Assembly (NCBI GenBank): GCA_951217055.1
Contig: OX578282.1
Location: forward strand, 41,964,329 to 42,028,328
Direction: 5' to 3'
Source of the DNA: Gerris lacustris
Taxonomy: Eukaryota; Arthropoda; Insecta; Hemiptera; Gerridae
Length of the DNA stretch: 64,000 nt
The translations under genes were made by a program, and so were the position numbers. Shown here one piece after another: positions 12,331 through 22,575 of this stretch (the stretch's first letter is position 1; each line of letters opens with the position of its first letter). Below the pieces are notes generated by a model. It did not search any database. It worked only from the letters and a program-made list of their open reading frames with translations, and had not been told where the DNA came from.

Positions 12331-13120
12331 CTGGACTTATAAGTCAAGTGCTCATGCGAGGCGATAAAAAACACGTACCCTGTCACATTGTTCTACCCAA
12401 ATTATTACAGTCAAAATGGTTGCCGTATGAGCTTTTGGACTGTAAGCTAGGAATAACCGTGATAAAAGTATTGATTAAATAATCAACTCCAAAGGATGTT
12501 AAAGTTAAAATACAATCATAAACTTTGTTTTATAATTTGTGTTTATATCCAACAGATTTGATCAAATTTAGATTTTACATCCAACACAGCAGCTGCTACG
12601 GCTATAACTTTTAAACACTAAAATACCACAGCAAATGTCCGGTGGTAGTTTAGGATGTCGAAGACTACTATTTTATGAATGGCAGTTCATGATATCCTAC
12701 ATCCGAAGTTCATCAATCATATTAATTCTTGTAACTATATTCCATTTATATTTTTATTATAAACGTAATCTTATTTTTGCAATCTCAACAAGTAAACCTT
12801 TCACTGTCAACATACTAGAAAACGAAGAAGGTTCTAATATAAGATTGCTTGCTTGCCGACCCGGGGGAACATTAGTAAATCATATAACCCCTTTTATTTT
12901 AGGGTTTTGAAGATACTTCTCAAAACCCTTATGCCGAGGGTGATGTGTCCGTCGCTCTTTGGTTCATAGGGCCCGAACCGTTTAAGCTAAAGTCCTGAAA
13001 TTTGAAACACTGGTGCAACTTTTTGACCCAACCACAGGAAAAATATACAGAAGTTAAAAATTAAATATGCGCATGCGCAAGTCGCATAAATGTGATCAAC
13101 TCAAAAATTTATATTTTTTA
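12331..13120. other. No supported gene
   Basis: A 91-residue frame at 12635-12910 has one hydrophobic stretch but no family likeness, and I do not call it. The rest is AT-rich. Confidence 0.35.
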
Positions 13121-13628
13121 AAAAATTTCGAGTAAGGGTATCAAATGAAAGCTGCTCAATAGTAGGTTACAAATATATACAGATATGCTTTTTTAAATTT
13201 GCATTTCTTATTGATTAAATATATCAAAATACATATACCCAAAAAAGTCCCCCCCCCCTCAACCACTATATAACGGCTGGTCCTAAAATTTCGAAATAAC
13301 TCATACTATTACCTTATTGTGGGGCGATGAAAATTCCAGGAGTGCCTCCCCAATTTTCAAAAATTGCCAATTTTGAGCGCGAAAATGGGAAGGGCGCCCG
13401 AAATTTTATTTCTTTAAAATTTTGAGTGGGGTATCAAATGAAAGCTGTTGAAGAGTAGAACACAAATATATATATGCTTTTTTAAATTTTGCATTTTTTA
13501 TTGGTTTTATAAGTCAAAATATACCCAAAAAACAACCCCCCCCCCTCGACCACTATATAACGGCTGGCCTTAAAATTCCGAAATAATTCATGGCTATACC
13601 TTATGGTGGTGGGGCGATGAAAATTTCC
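13121..13628. repeat. Diverged tandem pair, about 292 bp period
   Basis: Two units share the ordered blocks GGTATCAAATGAAAGCTG, ATGCTTTTTTAAATTT, a C run followed by CACTATATAACGGCTGG, and GGGGCGATGAAAAT. They start near 13121 and 13413. The motif 'GTATCAAATGAAAG...GAAGAGTA' recurs at 49690-49720 and, inverted, at 47600-47640, so the pair belongs to a dispersed family. Confidence 0.7.
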
Positions 13629-14454
13629 TGAAAAACTGTAATTTATCTTGTCGTTATTACCAATAAAAAAAATTGTGATACCCCGGAAGATCGAACTCGA
13701 GACCCTTGAGATCGAAGAAAAAAATCATAATTACATAACAGGTATGCTTAATCATCTACAAAACCCTAACCTAAAAAGTACTTGGCTGGAAGCACTTCCC
13801 TCTGATTTTTTTATTTTATCAAGTTATTTATTGGTAAAAGTTGCAGAATTTATAAATGCATACCGGAGCCATATTTTATATTGAGTGAACGAACTAGCCA
13901 TGTAGGCATTCGGACAAATGCCAGAAGGGTCCTGAGCATATCAAGCACCATTTTAAAGCTCTTTTCATGTAGATTAAGAATATTAAGTTTTTCCCCAAAA
14001 CATATTTCCAATGTAAGAGTAAAATTCTTTCTTTTGTTTTTTCTACGCGATTTCTTTATGCACCGCATTTCTGCTTTATGTTTTCATAAGTAATTTGATG
14101 AATTGGTAGTAATATGAGTTGGCATATGCAGTTTCGTCAAAGTAGGGTAATAGAGAATTGTAGCTATTGTTTAGTTGGGTGAAGGTTTATGTCGCCAGTA
14201 TCTGTGTCCTCTGTTTATTTTATTTGATAGTTCTATTATAAATATGTATAAGAAGAGTTTTGAGTTTTGAGTATACAATAATTTTAGTAGATAGTTTGTC
14301 AGCTAGATGTTGTCACCGTAGGTTAAGTGGTTGTTCGCAATATTCAGTTAAGATTGCAACTATCGGTGTTGGTTTTAAATACTCCATAAAAAGCTTTAGG
14401 GCTCTACATAGAAGAATGCGGTCGAATTTTGTTGGTAAGCATTGTCTGGCGTTT

Positions 14455-14635
14455 CAGTAGAAAGGTGAGGCAAAGTATGTTCTTATTGTTGCCCTGTATA
14501 GGGTAATCATGGTTTTTGGATAACTTCCCCATGATTTGTTGCAGGTAATTTTCAGTTGTTAGATGCCAGTAAATGAATGTCCCCAAACTTGATGGGATGA
14601 CCGGTTTCTCCGGAATGTTGAGCAATCGATGATTT
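14455..14635 (-). pseudogene. Possible Penelope-like GIY-YIG endonuclease fragment
   Basis: On the minus strand a frame reads KSSIAQHSGETGHPIKFG followed by DIHLLASNN. This resembles the segment just downstream of the GIY-YIG core in Penelope-like retroelements (K-S-x-I/V-A-x-H, TGH, I-x-F). After a frameshift it seems to continue as YLQQIMGKLSKNHDY, where family members carry a 'Y..RL.REAIEI.K' block. The match is short and from memory, so the family call is tentative. Neighbouring minus-strand frames at 14640-14822 were not recognised. Confidence 0.4.
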
Positions 14636-14862
14636 TTTTTTATACTAATTTTCCACTGCTGTTACTATTTATTAAGACATGGTAAGGTCCAAAAGTTAGC
14701 ATTATTGAAAATAATTTGGAAATAGGTACTGCTTTTGGACGCTTTCTTTGTTCCATTGGCATGACTTGATCTATTCCGCCACTGTTTGGTGCATTCTTTT
14801 TAACAAATGTTTGTACTCTCATTAGTAAATAACCCTAAGAATTCAAGTAGTGTGGTCTAGGG

Positions 14863-14984
14863 CAGTGGTTCTTAACCTTTTGGTAACCACGGCCCCCTTA
14901 AAATCTCCAATTATAATATATATAGTACCTAAATACCTTTCGAGACCCCCTGGGGGGCCGCGGCCCCCCGGTTAAGAACCACTG
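14863..14984. mobile_element. 122 bp hAT-type MITE, copy 1
   Basis: The element begins CAGTGGTTCTTAACC and ends with the exact 15 bp complement. It is flanked by a perfect 8 bp duplication, GTCTAGGG, at 14855-14862 and 14985-14992. This terminal sequence and an 8 bp duplication are characteristic of hAT elements. A central TA in the target is typical of the Buster branch. The 3' half is GC-rich (GGGGGGCCGCGGCCCCCC). There is no coding capacity. Confidence 0.93.
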
Positions 14985-14992
14985 GTCTAGGG

Positions 14993-16079
14993 GTTTCTAC
15001 ACTTAAGCTAATGTATAGTATTTTTCGAGTCTCAAAGAATTTTTATCTATTACATTTTTTTAAATTTATTTTTGCTGTCGATAATCATAGATAAATCTGG
15101 CAAACATGGAAGTAGATCGCAAGCAATGGAAATAACGAATTTGAGGAAGTGGCCAGAAAGAACAAGAGGGATGAAATTAGGCATATGGTCAAAAGGAAAC
15201 ATTTAGACGTAAGACCTTTTGAAAAGAAGGGTAAAAGACAACCATTTGAGATGGTTTGGAGACGGAAGGGCGGTTCCCTACAAAATGTTTCAAAGCTAGG
15301 CAGGACGTTTGCCGTCCTAAAGGAAGGAAAAGGACTGTGAAGGCCAATAACATCCAGGAAACTTACAAGCAAAAAGCAAAGAGGCATTCCTTGAAAGCTT
15401 AAGAAAAATCTTTGTGTACCCTCTAAACCGCGAAGTATAAGATAATAAAGTGATTAGATAAAATGTCTCATGCACCCTCAGGGGACACTTAAGATGTGAG
15501 GGACTTTCATCTACTAAAAGCCCACCACTTGTAAGGCGCTTCACGGGCTATTAGCGTCCGCCCTAGTTGCCCTACATTCTCACGCCAGTAGACGTTACCC
15601 CAATAGTATAAAGTTTTATAATAATTAGTGAGTTAACATACGTTTTAGTTAAAAGAGTAATGAATAATAGGGCAAATTAATTATCATAAAACGGTGCCGA
15701 TTGAAACATTTACGATGATTTGCTTTACAAACGAGACCATACAACAAAGCCGTTGTAAACATGTACTCATGACCTAGTGCTTTACAAGCATAAGCAGGAG
15801 TTAAGTAATAAATTATCTGGATTCAATTGTACAAACTTGTTGAACAACACTGGAGCCGATTATGGAGGGGGGAGGGATCACTTGTTGCTCCCCCATAAAT
15901 CCTCAGGAAAGGGGAAGCTAAAGCACTTATACCACTACCCCCATTTCCAAGGCCCACGTCATCCTGCCATTCTCAACAATCTGAGAATGCCGAATATTTA
16001 TAAGAAAAACAAAAGAAAGTTAGATTTAGAATATAAAAAATGTAAAAGAACAGATAAAAAATAGACAGTATTTTTTTTA
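14993..16079. other. No supported gene
   Basis: Several overlapping frames of 60-100 residues on both strands (15085-15544 and 15777-16064) are mutual shadows. They resemble no known protein. The 15149-15340 translation is rich in Lys and Arg but lacks any motif. Confidence 0.35.
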
Positions 16080-16675
16080 TATAAAACTACTCGTCCGATT
16101 TTGCCCACTGTAAGGCGCGCCCACACTATGCCAGTTGGCAAGGCCAAGCGGCAAAGCCGTCTGGCCGACTTACGACTTCTTGCCATCTGGCTTTCTTTGA
16201 TCCGGACCGACAATCGTCGGGTTCGGCTTGGCATGTCAAGTGGCACGTTTTGTGCCAAGCTTGGCAAATAGCAAATGCCAAGGGAAACGTCCACATTACA
16301 CTTGGCAATGCCATTTGGCCTTGCCATTCCTTGCCGCTTGGCATAGTGTGGACGCGTCTGTAGGTTCCATATAAGTTTCAACCTTCTACGCCCATTTGTT
16401 TCTCTTCCACATGGACACAAACATACATTTATTTTCATCTAGATCTTAATCAGTACTCATTTGATTTTTAAAAAAAATGGATGGACTGTCGAATACAGCC
16501 CCAAAATAGTCCCAAATTAATTTCAACCGTCTGCGATCTATAAATTTATATTTTAATTCATGTTTATTTTAGACAATAAAGGATTGTAAATGCATAATAT
16601 CGATAAAGTATACATGATAGGACGCGAGGAAGCAATGTGCCACACTAATTGGCAGACTATTTTTAAACTCGATTA
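16080..16675 (-). repeat. Family-A repeat, minus orientation, split by a MITE
   Basis: The body starts with AAAACTACTCGTCCGATTTTG, is cut at 16112, and resumes at 16363 with GGTTCCATATAAGTTTCAACC. It ends near 16670 with GCAATGTGCCACACTAATTGGC and AGACTATTTTT. Removing the insert plus one target copy restores the family order, so the family-A copy was there first. Confidence 0.75.
16113..16357. mobile_element. 245 bp MITE with 5 bp target duplication
   Basis: The ends are AGGCGCGCCCACACTATGCCA and the complement of ACGCGTCCACACTATGCCA, an imperfect inverted repeat. The interior is rich in TTGGCA/TGCCAA repeats. CTGTA flanks it at 16108-16112 and 16358-16362. The duplication is supported by other family-A copies, which are continuous across this point. 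The GC content is far above the surroundings. The minus-strand frames at 15998-16438 pass through it and are artefacts. Confidence 0.8.
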
Positions 16676-17183
16676 TTCTCTTGATCAATCATTTCGACAT
16701 ATAAATGTTATATGAAATTTTTCTTTTGCATTTTATTAAACTCTCCTAACAGTCCAGTCAATTTGTTGTCAAAAAAGGGGATTCACTTGCAGAAGGTCCA
16801 CTAGTTCAATTTTTTTTAATATGTTGTGGGTGTAGGTCGTAGGTGCACTAACGAAAAACATAAGTTTGGAAGTGCCACCAGCACCGCCAAATAGTAGTTT
16901 AATCGAACAATTAATGTATATTTTTTACTATAAAATAATACAAAAATGTTTCTAACGCTGATACTTTTTAAGATACAGCCCTTCTAAATCGATTATATTA
17001 AAAAAAAATTAGAAGTTTTTAATCGTTGGATTTGGGCATTTTTCTCCTAAAGCCTTCGTTTTTCAGCATAATTGATAAGGTCCACCTTTTAAGTAAAATT
17101 ATTGTTCTATAATTTGCGTTAAGTACGAGGTTTCTATAGGTACATATAGCTTCAGAGATACGGCTGTTTGGTGTTGGTGCGGT

Positions 17184-18012
17184 TTGAAAAATTACGTAAT
17201 TTTTTTGACAGCAAATAAATTGATCGATTATTCGTCAGACGCTGGCGCTGCCCAAAAGAGTAAGAGCAGTGAGCGCATTCGTCGGGTTAATGCACACTCC
17301 TTTCGCGATTTGATTTTTTATGAAGGAACAACAGCTCAAGATATCAAAGAAATGTTTTTGGCAAATGAAGGGAACAAAATTCGTATAATTGACATGAAAA
17401 AGAAATATTTGAACATTGCTGATATACCAATGCAGCAGGAAGAAGAGGATGCATGTGTTTTGATCGACACATATAAGTCCTCTCAGTACCTTGCTGTAAT
17501 GATTTTTGTGTGAGGACAACTGGTCCCTCTAAAAGGATTGGTCAAATGCATATAAAGAACGGGGGAAACAATTAAATAAATTAGACAATACATAATAATT
17601 GTAAAAGCATAAAATCAATTAAGTACGTACTAGGATGCGAGGAAGCTATGTGCCACACTAATTGACAGTCTATTTTTTCAGAGATGCGAAAGAGTTAAAT
17701 CACAGAATGTTTTTTTATTCATCAGCCTCTTTCAAGTTTTCGCTATCTGAAGTAATTCAAGTCATACACGCATATAATGAATGCGATACCACATCACATC
17801 TTTTGCCAGAAAGAAAGAATATGTTTATTCTTGAGAAGCAGCCTCACCTTCAAAAAGCGGGCACAATAAATATGTCTGGGAATGTTGTCGGTGGCAATAT
17901 ATGGGGCAAAGTACCGGAAAACCTCAATGACATACGGTATAATCTTTTTGTAAAATCGACTAAAACACACCAACGTCAAACAACCGTATCTCGGTATCTA
18001 TATGTACAATAG
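17184..18012 (+). pseudogene. Degraded ORF with QEE-D and HAxxxCDTTS motifs, interrupted by a repeat
   Basis: The first part (17184-17513) includes a QQEEEDACVL segment at about 17433. I relate it to the 'QEEADTRM' block of an uncharacterised protein family common in arthropod and cnidarian repeats, where it precedes an acidic 'DTDV' block. The second part (17662-18012) has HAYNECDTTS at 17767-17796 and ENLNDIRYNLFVKST near the end, matching that family's 'HA..GCDTTSA' and 'IRYN.FV.S' blocks. A minus-orientation family-A end (17560-17672) splits the frame. The function of the family is not established; a role in transposition is inference. Confidence 0.5.
17560..17672 (-). repeat. Family-A repeat, short 5'-end fragment
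   Basis: The stretch from ACGGGGGAAACAATTAAA through GATGCGAGGAAGCTATGTGC to AATTGACAGTCTATTTTT is the complement of the first 110-150 bp of family A. It lies inside the GCDTTS-family pseudogene and therefore postdates it. Confidence 0.75.
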
Positions 18013-18130
18013 AAACCTCATAATGTTCAATAAAATAATTCTACTTAGAAGCTAGACCTTATGAATAAGCTGAAAAAACAATGCTTCAGGGTGAAATATG
18101 GGCAACAACAACTAAACATAAGAACTTTTA

Positions 18131-18297
18131 TCAAATTATAATTATTATTAACAAAGGGGGACAGAGAAAAATAGACTCCAGCGCTGGGACTTGAACCACC
18201 ATATAGAGGCCCGTGGTTCAAGTCCCGGCGTTGGAGTCTATGTTTCTCTGTCTGTCTCCCTTTGTTAATAATAATTTGTTAATAATTATAATTTGAT
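18131..18297. mobile_element. Foldback hairpin with B-box-like core
   Basis: The arms pair from TCAAATTATAATTATTATTAAC inward through GGACAGAGAAAAATAGACTCC and GGGACTTGAACCAC to a loop of about 13 bp. The inner arm GTGGTTCAAGTCC resembles a tRNA T-arm / pol III B box. The outer TTATAATT arms recur in the hairpin at 18918-18993. Confidence 0.7.
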
Positions 18298-18309
18298 TTA
18301 AATTATAAT

Positions 18310-19020
18310 TTAAACTTTCCGTAGTATGAATACTACCTAAAACTTAAAAAATAAACTTTTATTTTTCTTAAATTTTCATATTTTTAAAGGGCAGTAATTT
18401 GGGAAGTATTAGCGTTAGAACGATGATTATATTCTTAAATAGTAGAAAATTTACACTGAACAAAATAAACTGAAGATGAAAACATTCGTAAATAGAGTTT
18501 ATAAAGCACCGATTATGAACTCTTCGTCAAAAGTATCGCAAAACTACAAGTAAAGAGTAATCTTTTTGTAAAGTATTAGGCTGGGTATAAATTGAGACGT
18601 AGGCGACACGTAGGATAGGATAGTACTGCGCCACACGAAGCCTACCCCACACTTGTGGATCTGTCAAGGAAACTGCGCAAAACGTTTCGCTCGGTACAGT
18701 CTAAGCTTTGTAAAAAATATTTAAAAAAAAAAGGAATCTATTTTGGCGGGGGAAGGGGATGAAGACAACAAATTTAAACTTCTATTAACTGCTTGGTGGT
18801 AATAATTAAAAAATAAATAATGATAAACAGCCAAACGCAGTTTAAATGTAAATTAAAAATTCAATTTTTAAGTTTGTGGTAGTACTCATACTACGGAAAG
18901 TTTAAATTTGAATTTACATCAAATTATAATTATTATTAACAACTGGGGTTTTCTCTGTCTATCTCCCGTTGTTAATAATAATTATAATTTGATTTAGATT
19001 TTAATGTAAATTAAATTTTA
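18310..19020. repeat. Inverted pair plus second hairpin, composite foldback region
   Basis: TAAACTTTCCGTAGTATGA with flanking sequence at 18310-18350 is repeated in inverted form at 18865-18904. The second hairpin at 18918-18993 has 25 bp arms (ATCAAATTATAATTATTATT on the left) with a TCTCTGTCTATCTCCC loop side, and resembles a deleted version of the hairpin at 18131. The unit from 18131 to about 19020 may be one composite element. Confidence 0.55.
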
Positions 19021-19280
19021 AAAAAAGAAGCTAATGCTGCAATAGTTGTTGGAGTTGGGAGGAGAATTCTCTTGTCAGTGATATTCCCCTTGAGTTTATC
19101 TATTTTTCATATTATTCACCCTACCACACACCTTTACTTTTCTTCACATATATTGATACGAGGAAAACTGTGCCACGCAGTTTTAATTTTTTTCATGCTT
19201 CCTAACCCTTACCCTGCCCTGCGTGGACTGCTAGACGTAGCTCAATGTGAGCCTTTGCTTACACATAGTATAGGCTAGGT

Positions 19281-19402
19281 CAGTGGTTCTTAACCTTTTG
19301 GTAACCACGGCCCCCTTAAAATCTCCAAATATAATATACCTAGTACCTAACTACCTTTCGAGGCCCCATGGGGGGTCGCGGCCCCCCGGTTAAGAACCAC
19401 TG
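19281..19402. mobile_element. 122 bp hAT-type MITE, copy 2
   Basis: It has the same length and termini as the copy at 14863-14984 (CAGTGGTTCTTAACC and its complement), with only a few internal differences. A perfect 8 bp duplication GGCTAGGT lies at 19273-19280 and 19403-19410. The target again has a central TA. The short frame at 19072-19278 ends just before it and is not supported as a gene. Confidence 0.93.
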
Positions 19403-19492
19403 GGCTAGGTATTGCTACAGCAACGTTAAACGTTTTTTACATATAACTACTACAAAACTTTTAACGGGAAGTATAATGTAGATAAGTAAACC

Positions 19493-19603
19493 TTATTACT
19501 TTATACAAATTTAAAGAATAGTAAACAGATTATTACTTTATACAAATTTAAAGAATAGTAAACAGATTATTACTTTATACAAATTTAAAGAATAGTAAAC
19601 AGA
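19493..19603. repeat. Tandem repeat, 3 x 37 bp
   Basis: Three adjacent copies of a unit beginning TTATTACTTTATACAAATTT and ending AGTAAACAGA start at 19493, 19530 and 19567. By eye they are identical except at the edge of the last unit. Confidence 0.9.
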
Positions 19604-20759
19604 TAACTTTAATATCCGTTTGTTCTACTACAAAATAATTTCAAGTCGATCAGTTTTTTATTGTTATATATATTTGTTAAACTTTTATTCGTCTGACTAA
19701 ACTAAAGAGAAAAGTATTTTTTAATTTCAGAAAATTGTGTAGTTTATCTTGCTAAAATGTGAGATACTGGTGATAAGAATAAAAAATAAAAGTAAAAAAA
19801 TGAGATTATTTTAAATTTTAAAATCTGTACTTAAACCTTTCAATAAATATATTCATTCTTCTACTATCACGCGAAAATAAAGTACCACAATTATTTCCGA
19901 TTAGGGTTTCACCGCTTCTGTTAAAATGGACGATATATTTTTAAAAAAACAACTACATTTTTGAATTTAGAAGACCTTACTATTACTGGAAACTTGATTA
20001 TTTTTAATGAATTTAATCATTTATTTGTGAAATCAAAAATCATTAAAAACGTTTTAAAAATAAATTGCAATTTAATAACCAGAACAATAAACTCTAAAAA
20101 GCAAAATCCAACTATATAAATTTAAATAAACCATATATATTTCAAACAATAACAAATGTTAATTTAAACAAAACACTAATATTAAGAAACAAGAATAATT
20201 GGAAATACATTTTTGTTAAAACCCTTTTAAAAAAAGCTTCCTTAATGTCCCCTTGTAATATTTCTAAGAACCCGTCAATGCTTGTTGTGTTAATTTAACG
20301 CACAAATAAAGACACTCTTAGCTTAGAAGTGGAAACAGCGAGTAAAGCCACCAAACTAAACTTAAAAACAAGTTAACTGGATGAGTTGTGAAACATCTAC
20401 GTAAAAATCAAAAGTGGGGAATTCTAACCTTGAAAGGAATTCCCTCCCTTTCTATTCGCCTAATAAAATGAGGGGGATTTACCACAGTCAACTACCTCCA
20501 GACTTAACAAGAAATCACAGAAACAAAACAGGTGGGGGAGTACAAAAAACCTGTTTATTCCAAACAAAAGATGGGGGGAGAGATATATATCCATACTAAT
20601 ATTTAAAATGGACAATAAATAAATTAAATGCCTACTATATATATTGGAAATGGTTAAAAAAAAAGATTAAATAAAGATCTATTAATTAATTAATGTGAGT
20701 TGAATGTTTTTAAATATATGAACATTTTATAATTTTATTGTGGGAAACCTGGGAAGGAG
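19604..20759. other. AT-rich upstream flank, no gene seen
   Basis: Only short frames are present; the one at 20414-20599 lacks any motif. No repeat family was recognised. Confidence 0.35.
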
Positions 20760-20960
20760 CAAGAGAGAGGTGTTGTCAGTTGTCAAGGAGATAGGGAGGC
20801 AAATGGATCGTTGATTTAGTTGGAGCTTAGTCCGTAGTATTTGTTAGCGCGGTTAGGAGCGCTAGTGAGTGGTACTGTGACCGGGCGAGTCGGCTCATTC
20901 TCATTCCGCTCCTGCTCATTCAGCATCTAGCATCGCTCCGTCTTCAACTCCAAAGTAATT
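20760..20960 (+). promoter_or_regulatory. Candidate promoter or 5' UTR region of the Jdp-like gene
   Basis: This patch is distinctly richer in G and C than its surroundings. It includes GCGCGGTTAGGAGCGC, ACCGGGCGAGTCGGC and TCATTCCGCTCCTGCTCATTC, some of them similar to TC-rich initiator contexts, and it lacks a TATA box. It ends near CCAAAGTAATT, which could serve as a splice donor for a 5' untranslated exon. It lies 1.1 kb upstream of the start codon on the coding strand. The call rests on composition and position only. Confidence 0.25.
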
Positions 20961-22015
20961 AAACATCCCAATAATATATATTTCCCTATAGTATTTTTTT
21001 TTATTTTTAAATTTATGAAATTATTTTGATTTTTTTTTTTTTTAAACCAATAAATTTATTTTAAAATCTTAAAAAAATACTAAGATTTTTTTATTTTTTT
21101 AGCAATTTGAAAGGATATATTATATTTTTAATTAGTAGAAAAAAAAAATATATTATAAAAATTTAAATAAGCACAGAAAACACGAGCTTTGTTATAAAGA
21201 ACATTTGGAATTCAAGTTCTTTCAAAACGAAATTGATAAGAACTAAATGCCTAATTATTGATAAAAGTAAAAACATATTTAATCAAAAAACCAAAAGATA
21301 CAAATTAAACAATTCAAGCAATGAAACCGTTAATATTAATTTACTCCTTAATTTCGAAGTAAAAGGTGTGTCGGACTTTAAGAATTTTATTTTAGAAGTC
21401 AACGTAAAAGAAATATTATACTTGAAAAATCAAGTTGCAAATAAGAAAATTGAAATTTTGTATCAATTGTTCAATAAAACAGAATGATACAAAGGAATTA
21501 GGCATAATAAGAAATCGGTTAATGTAAATAATAAATATATAAAAATATATCCTGTCAAAAACTAAAAAAATATCATTTTGAAAAAAAAAAATGATAATTC
21601 GAGATACACTCGTCATTTTAAAAATAATAATTAATTTCATATATCTTATAGTTAAATTTATTAATATGTTTTCTTCTAGCTCAAAATGAAAATTTGAATG
21701 TAAAGAATTTGATATATTTTCACTTAAAACAAATCAAACAAAAAATTGAATTATATTGTATAATTTATTTTTAATTTTTAATATTATTTTATTTTTATTA
21801 ATTTATTTAATAAACCGTTATTTCATATTTATGTTTTAGTATACAAAAGACGGTCGTTGTTTATAAAAAGTTTGACCTAGGACAACCAGAAATGTATTGA
21901 GGAGCCTTATTTTATTAATATCGAAAAAAAAACAGTGTTCTTGATTTTTTTTATTTTATTTTTTTAAAAAAAGTAATTTTAAAACTAAAATATAATATAA
22001 AATAAAATATCCAAG
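20961..22015. other. Very AT-rich leader region
   Basis: Long A and T runs dominate. Whether this is 5' UTR or an intron in the leader cannot be told. The 84-residue frame at 21233-21487 is Lys/Asn-rich with no family match. An in-frame TAA at 21998-22000 precedes the Jdp-like start codon. Confidence 0.4.
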
Positions 22016-22102
22016 ATGGCATCAGTTCAAGAAATTCTAAGCAACGACAACTCAAAAGACCAGGACTTCTATCAGCTGCTCGGCTGCGATGAAGATTCAT
22101 CA
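22016..22102 (+). CDS. Jdp: Jdp-like gene, coding exon 1 (J-domain helix I)
   Basis: The exon encodes 29 residues, starting MASVQEIL and containing DQDFYQLLGCDEDSS. 'DFYQLLGC' is helix I of the J domain; DNAJC12 members have 'D-Y-Y-x-L-L-G-C-D' here. The ATG has A at -3 and G at +4, and an in-frame TAA lies 18 bp upstream, so this start is chosen with confidence unless a leader exon splices in just ahead. The donor is TCA|GTAAGT, a strong consensus, and the intron is phase 0. This exon is too short to appear as a long open frame. Confidence 0.92.
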
Positions 22103-22497
22103 GTAAGTTCATTTTATTAACTTTCTAAATTATTTATTTTTTTATTTTGTTTTAAATCCCAGCGTAAAATATTTGTTGTTTACTTTTATTAATCATATAT
22201 TGTTCTACATATAAAAATATATCAAATAATATTTATCTTAGTACATATGTATATCAAATAATATTAATACAAATGATAATTTTATAAAAGTGATAAAAAA
22301 TGCGTTATGCCATCAAGATTCGAAAACAGAACTTGGAGTATTAGCTTTCATTTATGCTTTATATTAAGACATATACATCTCCTTCTGTCTTTTAGTTAAT
22401 TTAGTTGAATAACAAAAGCATTTAAAACATGTCCAAAAGTATAATATATATTTATGATTTTATCTAATAGTAAATAAGGATATTAAGAATAAAAAAA

Positions 22498-22575
22498 AAA
22501 ATCCCCGGTGGGATTCGAACCCGGGTCTTGACCTTTATCCATTAATGCTCAACTATCGATACTTAAATGACTCTG
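22498..22575 (-). repeat. tRNA-like / SINE-like fragment
   Basis: On the minus strand the block GACCCGGGTTCGAATCCCACCGGG is an excellent T-arm/B box with pairing flanks, preceded by a TTGAGCATTAATGG segment that could be a decayed A box. No complete cloverleaf could be drawn, so a functional tRNA is unlikely. Confidence 0.45.

Larger units (their letters stand above)
17005..18130. mobile_element. Inverted-repeat element carrying a degraded GCDTTS-family ORF
   Basis: The left end (AGAAGTTTTTAATCG, TTTCAGCATAATTGATAAGGT, GAGGTTTCTATAGGTACATATAG, GAGATACGGCTGTTTG) is found in inverted, diverged form at about 17985-18130. This gives terminal repeats of roughly 140-170 bp around a coding remnant. 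The exact ends are uncertain because the right end abuts another hairpin element at 18131. No target duplication was identified. Confidence 0.6.

Noticed and set aside
15998..16438. 146-residue minus-strand open frame, among the longest in the window
   Set aside because: It is built from a GC-rich MITE plus a family-A repeat; the CG-rich insert lacks stops by composition. No protein motif is present.
21233..21487. 84-residue Lys/Asn-rich frame just upstream of the Jdp-like start
   Set aside because: Composition follows the AT-rich DNA; no homology and no good start context.
22498..22575. A functional tRNA gene on the minus strand
   Set aside because: The T arm is good but the anticodon and D arms do not fold; likely a SINE-like relic.
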